A stretch of DNA of 64,000 nt from assembly GCF_024498075.1 (NCBI RefSeq), contig NZ_JANHOF010000008.1, positions 1 through 64,000 on the forward strand, given 5' to 3'. The notes below the pieces were generated by a model. The model was given only the letters and a program-made list of their open reading frames with translations, did not search any database and had not been told where the DNA came from. Position numbers and translations under genes: made by a program. This document shows, one piece after another, positions 37,051 through 43,506 of the stretch; the first letter of the stretch is position 1, and every line of letters begins with the position of its first letter. Source of the stretch: Paenibacillus mendelii. GTDB lineage: Bacteria > Bacillota > Bacilli > Paenibacillales > Paenibacillaceae.

Positions 37051-37951
37051 CTAAATCATATGGTTCTTTATGGATCGGTAAAACTGCTCTATATTCGTAT
37101 GAATTGGGAGACCCGACACCTGACCGTCCCCTACTTCGATCACGACCCAATCTCCACCGGCCGTCTTCGCAATGTCCATCGTAAAGAAACGACTCTTGAT
37201 TCCCTGTGCCAGCTCGATAAAGGGATTCAAACTTGGTTGTTCTTGCTGATATGATGCCTCATCCCAGTACTCCGTACTTGTTAACAGCTCATGATTTAAG
37301 AAAAATAACCGGAATTCATTCGAGCGGCATCCCGCTCTTCGGATGCTTGGACAGATGCTCCAGCTCGATGTATTCACGGAACACAACCCCTCCACTCAGC
37401 TCCTCGCCCTGCCGCTCGATCAAATTCCCGACCACGTATTGCACCTGATGCTTGTCCGATGCATCCGGTATGTAACAAGCCTCTTCCCATTCATGCTTTC
37501 TTGATTTCACGTAATCCTTGATGATGATTGGCCGGCTGCCGAATACATTCAGCTTCTCATGGATGGGTTCGAGTCCTTCATGAAGCGATTCGATGTCCAG
37601 CCAAATACTGAGTGGAGTCGCAGCCTGGATCACTTCATAGGAGTTAGGAAAATAGTGACCGTACACATACGCCTCCGGTGAATTGATCAAGAAGAGATTC
37701 TTTATTGTTAACGCATTATACAGCTGTTCGTAATACGCCGGCTTCATCATCCATCCCCGGTAAATGACCGTTTCCTGCGATTCGGAGGTTGGAATCCGCT
37801 TAATCGCCTTGGATGAATTCCCCTCAAGCAAGCTCTCTAAGGAGACAAGCTCGACGGGTATGCTCAACTCCTTCGCCATGTTGTATTCCATCTCATACTC
37901 CGGATCAACCTGTCTATCATTCAATGGATCGGAGCAGAATAAGAGTTTCAT
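37051..37951 (-). pseudogene. ATP-grasp-like protein, broken by one frameshift
   Basis: Two overlapping frames make one protein of about 300 residues. The first part (start ATG 37951, GAGGTG 8 nt upstream) ends at HPKSGMPLE, and the second part takes up at about 37322 with NEFRLFFLNHELL to the stop at 37051. A single extra base near CTCGAATG explains the break. The joined protein has the features of an ATP-grasp enzyme of unknown substrate: KDYVKSRKHEWEEACYI, FREYIELEHL, VIEVGDGQVSGL. The break may be a genuine mutation or a sequencing error. Confidence 0.75.
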
Positions 37952-38048
37952 TGTGAGGCACCTCACGTTAAAAATAAATTACATATTGTAAAAAATAATT
38001 TACATTCTGTTAGAAATAGTATACATTACAAGAAGAGGGAGGGAAAAT

Positions 38049-38276
38049 ATGGAGACCTACGGCGAGCTAGAAAATTCGCTTTACTTATTAAGGGCCACCA
38101 AGAAGTGGTCCCAACAGGAAGTCGCCTCCCGCTTAGGCGTAAGCAGGCAAACAATCGCATCCATTGAAGCCAATAAGTATAATCCGTCCTTAATCCTTGG
38201 CTTTAAAATTGCTCAATTATTTGAAGTCGATATCAATGAAGTCTTTCAATATACCAAGTACGAGGAGGAGCCGTAA
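38049..38276 (+). CDS. small XRE/Cro-CI helix-turn-helix regulator
   Basis: This 75-residue protein is a single HTH_3 domain: LYLLRATKKWSQQEVASRLGVSRQTIASIEANKYNPSLILGFKIAQLF. Proteins of this size usually repress their own operon together with a membrane protein encoded next. GAGGGAGG precedes the ATG. The upstream divergent region (37970-38040) holds three A/T-rich elements with a common TTACAT core, likely promoter and operator sequences. Confidence 0.9.
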   Translation: METYGELENSLYLLRATKKWSQQEVASRLGVSRQTIASIEANKYNPSLILGFKIAQLFEVDINEVFQYTKYEEEP

Positions 38277-38278
38277 TC

Positions 38279-38569
38279 ATGGTCGGAACAATCATTTCCA
38301 TCGTTTCACTAGCAGCCGCTTTTTTCAGTCTGTTGTCCCAATTGATCTTCTTAAAAAAAGAAGGGAAGGATGAACGTGCCGCTAAAATAAGAAGCCATTC
38401 CAATGGTGTTACTTTCTCCATCGTCATGATGACGCTATGTGTTCTAATCGGACTCGGCATTTTTATCGACTTCTCTGTTGAAACCTACCGAATGATGCTT
38501 CTCGGCGTGTTAATTATTACAAACATCACATATGCCGTTACGCTAGAGTATTATAAGAGACAGTATTGA
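38279..38569 (+). CDS. small membrane protein in an XRE operon
   Basis: This 96-residue protein has three hydrophobic helices (about 3-24, 46-65, 70-88), with a charged loop (KKEGKDERAAKIRSHSNG) between the first two. It starts 2 bp after the XRE gene stop, so the two are co-transcribed. Such pairs are widespread in Bacillota; a role in regulating the XRE protein is possible but not shown. Confidence 0.8.
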   Translation: MVGTIISIVSLAAAFFSLLSQLIFLKKEGKDERAAKIRSHSNGVTFSIVMMTLCVLIGLGIFIDFSVETYRMMLLGVLIITNITYAVTLEYYKRQY

Positions 38570-38589
38570 TCCATAATCATCGTCCCGAC

Positions 38590-38628
38590 CTAAGAAGCGC
38601 TGGCATATCCCTGGCCGGCGCTTCTTAG
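38590..38628 (+). terminator. hairpin between convergent genes
   Basis: CTAAGAAGCGC and GCGCTTCTTAG are perfect 11-bp arms around a 17-nt loop. There is no strong U tract. It lies between the XRE operon and the convergent ADP-ribosylglycohydrolase gene. Confidence 0.6.
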
Positions 38629-38661
38629 CCTCAGACCTTCCGCCTTCTTAACCATCTCTTA

Positions 38662-39597
38662 CTAGAATGACCGCTTCCAATAGAGATTCTCAGCTAACGA
38701 CGAGATATGCTCCCGCTTCGCAATCATCTCAACCCACCGGACAGGAATGCCTCCTAATCCATAATAGGCGCCGGCAAGCTGACCATATACGGCCCCCGTT
38801 GTATCCGCGTCATCGCCCAAGTTTACGGCCAGCAGTGCTCCCTCTTCGAACGACGAGGTCTGGGCAAAGGCCCATAATGCCGCTTCCAGTGATTGGATGA
38901 CATACCCGGTTCCCTGAATGATCGGCGGCTGCTTGACCCGATAAGAATCATCGCGAATCTCCTGAACCTTTGGTGCGAGCGGCTCTTCTCCTAACCACAC
39001 TGCGTGTGCTTCAGGTCGCAGGACTTCGTCCTTCGGTAAGCCGCTCAACGCGGCAACAATCAGGGCTGCGAATAATCGGCATGCGTCTACGCATTCCCTG
39101 GCCGAATGAGTCGTGCGTGAGCTCATCGCGGCATATTGAACAGCCATAGCGGGCTGCTCGGCGTAATACATCGGAACGGGAGCAAGGCGCATAATCGAGC
39201 CGTTGCCGGCCAATCGCGGATCGTCCAAGCCGGAATATCCCTCTCCCGACCGTTCAAACCGCAGAATGGCGTCACGGGTAGCATTGCCGATATCAAAACA
39301 GACTCCGGTGCTGCTCAAGTATCCTTCTCGCATCCACTTCCGGTAACGGGACATATGATCCGCTGGATCAAATCCCTCCACCTCAAGCAAGCTCTCCGCC
39401 AGACATAGCGCCATCGATGTATCGTCCGTCCATTGTCCGGGAACGAGATTAAATACGCCACCGCCAACCATATCGGTGACAGGTGCAAACGTGCCGGGCG
39501 GACTGAATTCAACCGTTGTACCTAGCGCATCCCCTGCCGCTAATCCAATAAGACATCCTTGGTAACGATCCAAATTCAGTTCTGTTTCATGATTCAT
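38662..39597 (-). CDS. ADP-ribosylglycohydrolase (DraG/ARH family)
   Basis: This 311-residue protein likely removes ADP-ribose from proteins, nucleic acids or small molecules using two magnesium ions. The metal-binding motifs are visible: GQWTDDTSMALCLAE near 56-70 and NLGDDADTTGAVYGQLAGAYYG near 255-276, with LIGLAAGDALG at 16-26. AGGAGG lies 10 nt upstream of the ATG. No partner ADP-ribosyltransferase is seen in the window. Confidence 0.93.
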   Translation of the reverse strand: MNHETELNLDRYQGCLIGLAAGDALGTTVEFSPPGTFAPVTDMVGGGVFNLVPGQWTDDTSMALCLAESLLEVEGFDPADHMSRYRKWMREGYLSSTGVCFDIGNATRDAILRFERSGEGYSGLDDPRLAGNGSIMRLAPVPMYYAEQPAMAVQYAAMSSRTTHSARECVDACRLFAALIVAALSGLPKDEVLRPEAHAVWLGEEPLAPKVQEIRDDSYRVKQPPIIQGTGYVIQSLEAALWAFAQTSSFEEGALLAVNLGDDADTTGAVYGQLAGAYYGLGGIPVRWVEMIAKREHISSLAENLYWKRSF

Positions 39598-39689
39598 ATT
39601 TTCAATTCCTCCTATAATGAATGATCGGAAAAAGTTCCAGCCTTCGTGTTAGAAAGGGCTTCGTTTCCAGTTTCGGTCCGGCTCCGTTA

Positions 39690-40022
39690 CTAAAAGGATT
39701 GGAGAAGGAGACCATCCTTGGTCGTCTGACCGGTTAGCTCAACGATTACCGTATCCTTCACAACGAATCGAACAACGCCATATAGCGTCACTTCGAAAGT
39801 ATCGTAAATACGCCCTGCGCTTTTGCAGCCTTTCGCAACCGTATGAGGGCTGTTCGCCACGTAACCGATTTTGCCTAGCGGCGTCATTTCAACTCGAATC
39901 GCTTCTTGATCATAAGGATTATCCGGGTCCTTCACCAGCCGAAGCGGATAACCGATTTTGATAAAATTCGTTCCGAAATAATGATTGGTTCCCGTTACCG
40001 CAACATAAATAGGTTCATTCAT
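39690..40022 (-). CDS. stand-alone HIRAN domain protein
   Basis: This 110-residue protein is little more than a HIRAN fold: IYVAVTGTNHYFG at 5-17, the conserved LVKDPDNPYDQEAIRVEM at about 30-47, and LGKIGYVAN near 49-57. HIRAN domains bind DNA ends or stalled forks and occur in helicases and alone in bacteria. The function here is unknown. The upstream gene on the plus strand is divergent. Confidence 0.8.
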   Translation of the reverse strand: MNEPIYVAVTGTNHYFGTNFIKIGYPLRLVKDPDNPYDQEAIRVEMTPLGKIGYVANSPHTVAKGCKSAGRIYDTFEVTLYGVVRFVVKDTVIVELTGQTTKDGLLLQSF

Positions 40023-40246
40023 ACGATCTTCTCCTCACGCCCGCTATTCTTCACACAATCATCCCATACTCCAATGACTGGATCTTGTCAGCGAAAGTAT
40101 GTTCCCGAATCGAGAGTGATAGTGAGCTGACAGTGCGAGGTATACCCTTACATTTTTACACACCATTAGGCGGAATTGCTAGACAGGAGCACGAGCAGGC
40201 TTCAACCACCGTTCATATGTTGGGGAGAGAGGAGTGGGGATGCGGG

Positions 40247-41002
40247 ATGAATTATAAAAGCACGACCATTAAGAGCAAATGGACGAAAACGAAGTGGATC
40301 AATAGAAGCGCAAATTTACGCAAATATGTTCCTCAAACCTTGCCATTCAGCCGAAGCAGCCTCAGCAGCATGCTTGCTCAATATTCTACTGTCTTCTTCA
40401 AGCCTACCGGCGGAACGGGCGGTTTTAATATTTTTCGTATCAAAAAGCAGGCGAAAGGCTATCAGATCCAGCACAACTCGACGAAAACTCATTACGTGAC
40501 ACTCGACGCACTCTATGAGCAATTGAAGAAGCGTGCCCGTGGTAGCTCCTATTTGCTGCAGAAGGGAATCAAGCTTGCCGAAACGAAAGGCAGGCCTTTT
40601 GACATTCGTGTCATGGTTCAAAAAACGAACAAGGGTGCCTGGAACAGCACGGCGCTCTTCACGAAAATAGGCAAGCCAGGCAAGGTTGCGACAAACTACA
40701 CGCAAGGCGGCAAGATCGGTTTTTTCCCGCAAACACTGTCTGGAGCAGGATTCAGCAAGGACCGTATCGCGCAGAAGCAAGCCGAGCTGAAGAGGCTTGG
40801 CGTATCGGTCGGACGATTATTCGACGGATATAGCCGAGGGTTTCGAGAGCTTGGCCTCGACGTAGCCCTCGACAAGGAAGGTAGAGTGTGGATTCTTGAG
40901 GTGAATACCAGACCCCAGTTCTATCCGCTGAAGAATATGAAGGACAAGAGCATGTATCGTAATATTATGTCCTATGCCAGGCAGTATGGGAGGAAGAAGT
41001 AG
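40247..41002 (+). CDS. YheC/YheD-family ATP-grasp protein
   Basis: This 251-residue protein matches the YheC/D family of spore-coat-associated ATP-grasp proteins. The features are VFFKPTGGTGGFNIFRI near 47-63, LLQKGIKLAETKGRPFDIRVMVQK near 105-128, and a C-terminal WILEVNTRPQFYPLKN for the metal-binding Glu/Asn. The chosen start is 40247; the frame is open further upstream to 40085 but lacks family similarity there. The product is probably cytoplasmic or spore-associated; the ligation reaction is not known. Confidence 0.88.
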   Translation: MNYKSTTIKSKWTKTKWINRSANLRKYVPQTLPFSRSSLSSMLAQYSTVFFKPTGGTGGFNIFRIKKQAKGYQIQHNSTKTHYVTLDALYEQLKKRARGSSYLLQKGIKLAETKGRPFDIRVMVQKTNKGAWNSTALFTKIGKPGKVATNYTQGGKIGFFPQTLSGAGFSKDRIAQKQAELKRLGVSVGRLFDGYSRGFRELGLDVALDKEGRVWILEVNTRPQFYPLKNMKDKSMYRNIMSYARQYGRKK

Positions 41003-41054
41003 TGCGCGGCGGCGGCTCGTAGGCGGGCAGGAGAGTTTCAACTATACAACAAAT

Positions 41055-41106
41055 AGCAGGGGGATCCTAGAGGAGTGTAATGAACTCCTTCTTGGATCCC
41101 CCTGCT
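41055..41106. terminator. large hairpin between YheC/D and Ro60 genes
   Basis: AGCAGGGGGATCC pairs with GGATCCCCCTGCT (13 bp); the interior AGGAGT/ACTCCT extends it. It lies 56 bp beyond the 3' end of the Ro60 gene and can end both convergent transcripts, although U tracts are weak. Confidence 0.65.
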
Positions 41107-41161
41107 TAGGGTTCGTTGTTTCGCCCAATTCGTCACTTCCAACCCATCCTGGCGTGATATA

Positions 41162-42661
41162 TTAATCACCTAAACTAAGCTCGGCTACCCGCTCCATCAG
41201 CGACGAATACCCTTGAACAGATTGTGCAATGTAGGAAAGCACGGTGTCACTCCACCCATAAATGTAGAAGGTTTGAGGATCGTGATCCGGTACCATCGCA
41301 TGCCGGTAAGGAGCAATGTCGACGATGAAGGCCTTCACATCCCGGTTGATCTTTGCACGGTATTGCTTCAACTGTTTATAGAACGGGCTGCCGCTGTTCT
41401 GCTGCTCATCCGTTATGATGATGATTTGGTCCACCTTCTTCTGATCCTGGATCAGCTTCCGTATAGGCGCCCCTGTATCTGTTCCCCCGCGGGTGCGGAT
41501 TTGTGCGGCCTGTGTTAAGATACTATCCTTACGGGAGGGCTTCGCATCCACAACCTCCGTATCGAACAACCAGAACAGAGAGTTCCCCTGCGTCTTTTTA
41601 TACAGGGCCAAAGCGAACACTGCGCCGATCTCCAGGTATTGCCCCTCCATGGAACCGGAGATATCTAAGAAGATAGCCGTACGTTCACCGAGCTCCGGAA
41701 GGTTATCGAAAGTGAGCTCAGCGGCTTCGCGCAAAGCATCCCGAAGCTCCGGATGGTCAACCTGCCGGAAAGCAGTAGCTAACCGGAACGGCAGGATCTT
41801 CGCTTTATTCAGTGCCTGTTGATCGGTCAACCGGCTCACGATATAATCCAGGTTCCGCTTATCCGTGAGCACACCAGCCCGCTGCAAAGCATTCATATGA
41901 CGAAGCATAGCAAAGGTCGGCATTTGGTACAGGAGCGCTTCCCAGACGGCTTTCGATGGCTTGATCGCCCCGGTAACTGTCTCGTACGGGAGCTTGCCGC
42001 GCTCAATCCAAGCAATCTGTTCCTCCTCCGTTGCAGCCAACTTCAGATTCTCCAGCGCTTCTACTTGCGGCAGTAAGGCAAGGTTCGTATCCAATCCCCG
42101 CAAATAACGGAACAACGCCTGCTGCTTCAACTCTTGCGGCTTCGGATGTGCGGTTGCAATGGCGTCTCCCAGACTGTACCCCCGTCCGCGGCCGTTGTAC
42201 TTGATCGCCCAGTATTCGGATACACCGGACAAGAAGCGGTTCACCTGCCGTTTCACAGCACGGCCGCCCTCCCCGCGTCCAAGCCCTTTTAATATCGTTA
42301 AGAAGTCGGACAGATCGGATGGGTATCGCACGACCTGCAAGAAAATCTTCGCGAACAAGTCCGGGTTATAAATAGAAAGGATAGCAAGGCCGAATAGCGG
42401 CTGCAGCCTCATGAAGCCTTCATTCCGTGCATACACGATCGCTTGCGCCATGAAAGTCGGATTGCTATTCGCCATCTCATGATGCAGCTGCGCTGCCTCA
42501 CGGAGAAGCTCATGTTGATCCGCATAATAAGTGTTGCTCATTGTATTGGTCATCAGCGTCTGTACGTACTGCTCCTCCGCAGATCGTATGAACGCCGGGT
42601 AATGATCTTTATTGAATGTATTCGGCCTAACAGAGCCGAACAGCTTCTTGGCTATACTCAT
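41162..42661 (-). CDS. rsr: Ro60/Rsr ortholog, TROVE domain plus vWA domain
   Basis: This 499-residue protein is a bacterial Ro60. Residues 1 to about 325 form the TROVE ring of HEAT-like repeats that binds Y RNA on its outer surface and misfolded RNA ends in its hole (ARNEGFMRLQPLFGLAILSI, VWEALLYQMPTFAMLRHMNAL, and FRLATAFRQVDHPELRDALREA). Residues 328-495 form a von Willebrand A domain with an intact MIDAS: DISGSM (D333, S335, S337), TRGGTDTG (T394) and ITDEQ (D418). The length is as expected for the family (about 530). AAGGAGG lies about 10 nt before the ATG. Three Y-RNA-like elements lie immediately upstream on the same strand, which supports the assignment. No RtcB or PNPase gene is adjacent; those partners would have to be encoded elsewhere. 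Confidence 0.92.
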   Translation of the reverse strand: MSIAKKLFGSVRPNTFNKDHYPAFIRSAEEQYVQTLMTNTMSNTYYADQHELLREAAQLHHEMANSNPTFMAQAIVYARNEGFMRLQPLFGLAILSIYNPDLFAKIFLQVVRYPSDLSDFLTILKGLGRGEGGRAVKRQVNRFLSGVSEYWAIKYNGRGRGYSLGDAIATAHPKPQELKQQALFRYLRGLDTNLALLPQVEALENLKLAATEEEQIAWIERGKLPYETVTGAIKPSKAVWEALLYQMPTFAMLRHMNALQRAGVLTDKRNLDYIVSRLTDQQALNKAKILPFRLATAFRQVDHPELRDALREAAELTFDNLPELGERTAIFLDISGSMEGQYLEIGAVFALALYKKTQGNSLFWLFDTEVVDAKPSRKDSILTQAAQIRTRGGTDTGAPIRKLIQDQKKVDQIIIITDEQQNSGSPFYKQLKQYRAKINRDVKAFIVDIAPYRHAMVPDHDPQTFYIYGWSDTVLSYIAQSVQGYSSLMERVAELSLGD

Positions 42662-42685
42662 CGATGGAATCCTCCTTCATGTAAC

Positions 42686-42802
42686 ACCGGTGAGGAAAGA
42701 GCGGAATAGGTTTGCTGCAGGAGTCGAACCTGCCGTATTGCCCGGGTGGTATTACCATTGGTCGATTTAGCTCGAAGTAACCCATTCCAGCGCCTCACCG
42801 GT
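42686..42802 (-). ncRNA. Y-RNA-like element C, with a T-arm-like hairpin
   Basis: This is the element nearest the Ro60 gene (117 nt, 24 nt before its start codon). The ends ACCGGTGAGG and CCTCACCGGT form a perfect 10-bp stem. Next come the shared 5' segment CGCTGGAATGGGTTACTTCGA and 3' segment CCTATTCC, which pair as GGAAT/ATTCC, a bulged U, then GG/CC. Within the effector part, GCAGG-TTCGACT-CCTGC is a perfect 5-bp stem with a 7-nt loop of canonical T-loop sequence; upstream AATGGTAATACC resembles a D-arm. It is thus a tRNA-like Y RNA of different order from element A. Confidence 0.75.
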
Positions 42803-42821
42803 TATACAATTATTAAAGAAT

Positions 42822-42918
42822 CGAAGCGAGGAATTGATTGAAAAGGCACCGTTAGTGTCTGACAGACACCATCAATTATCCCTATAGTCGAAGTAGCCCT
42901 TTCGGTCGCCTCGCTTCG
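42822..42918 (-). ncRNA. Y-RNA-like element B, no tRNA mimic
   Basis: This 97-nt element is closed by CGAAGCGAGG/CCTCGCTTCG (10 bp, perfect). It has the shared 5' segment CGACCGAAAGGGCTACTTCGA and the 3' segment CCTTTTC, pairing as GAAA/TTTC, bulged U, GG/CC. The variable part contains GTGTCTG/CAGACAC, an own hairpin, and no T- or D-arm sequences. It is the shortest of the three and probably has another partner or serves as a simple Ro60-gating RNA. Orientation is the same as the gene. Confidence 0.75.
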
Positions 42919-42936
42919 TTATGTACTTCATTTGGA

Positions 42937-43074
42937 GATCATCGAGGAAGTTGGTCGGAAAGGCACAATGCTGCTCTACCAACTGAGCTATTCCTCCGTT
43001 AGGAGGAAGCTGGGTTCGAACCAACGACACGCCGATTAAAAGTCGAAGTAACCCTTCCAAGCGCCTCGATGATC
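42937..43074 (-). ncRNA. yrlA: YrlA-type Y RNA, element A, with tRNA-mimic module
   Basis: This 138-nt element is closed by an 11-bp perfect stem (GATCATCGAGG/CCTCGATGATC). It has the shared 5' segment CGCTTGGAAGGGTTACTTCGA and 3' segment CCTTTCC (GGAA/TTCC, bulged U, GG/CC). The interior is a circularly permuted tRNA: T-arm GTTGGTTCGAACCCAGC, then the 3' acceptor strand TTCCTCC, a 4-nt loop (TAAC), the 5' acceptor strand GGAGGAA and the D-arm TAGCTCAGTTGGTAGAGCA. There is no anticodon arm; the Y stem takes its place. This is the arrangement known for YrlA. The first element of the transcript, it is 400 nt upstream of the gene start. The mature RNA ends are not established. Confidence 0.85.
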
Positions 43075-43199
43075 TTGTTTAAAGCTAACACCATTTCGTG
43101 TCGGCCTTATGTACCTATATTCGCTTATTTTTAAGGGAACGAACATGGTGAAAGTATTACGACTTGAGAAAAATGTTCCATTTCACTCTGAAAACGCCG

Positions 43200-43230
43200 A
43201 AAAAAAAGAGTGCGATTGGTTCGCGCTCTC
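43200..43230 (-). terminator. terminator upstream of the Y RNA array
   Basis: On the minus strand AGAGCGCG pairs with CGCACTCT (one mismatch), followed by TTTTTTT. It faces the same way as the Y RNA/Ro60 transcript and lies about 125 bp before element A, so it would separate that transcript from anything upstream. Between here and element A the promoter should lie; TATAGGTAC at about 43112-43120 is a weak -10 candidate. Confidence 0.65.
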
Positions 43231-43451
43231 TTGTTCGATTATAGGAAGAAATCCTATTATTAATTCAAGTACTAGATGAATGTTGGCAATTAGCAGCTGC
43301 TGTATCGTCCAGACCGTATTCGGGGCTTCCGTCTTGGCTCGCATGAAATACTAAGCCGCCAATTCATACTGTTTCTGCATACAGTAGATGCCTGTACCGG
43401 GATGCAAACAGTCAGCATCCCCAAAAAACAGCTAAAAATCCGTATTTCCTG

Positions 43452-43482
43452 TTGTACGCGCTTATACGACAGCGGCTATAAT
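43452..43482 (+). promoter_or_regulatory. promoter of the acyl-CoA dehydrogenase-like gene
   Basis: TTGTAC (43452-43457) and TATAAT (43477-43482) with a 19-nt spacer, 25 bp before the chosen start. The spacing is slightly long. A perfect -10 box within the longer reading frame supports the shorter start at 43507. Confidence 0.55.
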
Positions 43483-43506
43483 ACAAAGGAAAGGAGTGTG
43501 CATGGC

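Noticed and set aside
42872..43060. A 62-codon minus-strand ORF across the region upstream of the Ro60 gene
   Set aside because: It runs through Y-RNA-like elements A and B, whose pairing and tRNA-like sequence explain the conservation. No ribosome-binding site or protein family supports it.
42937..43074. A normal tRNA gene
   Set aside because: The D-arm and T-arm are real in appearance, but the order is T-arm, acceptor, D-arm and no anticodon arm exists. It cannot be a standard tRNA.
43233..43345. Minus-strand coding-like stretch MRAKTEAPNTVWTIQQLL
   Set aside because: It reads plausibly for about 40 codons, but there is a TAG just before it, no family match, and it ends in the terminator hairpin. 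At most a small fossil; not listed.
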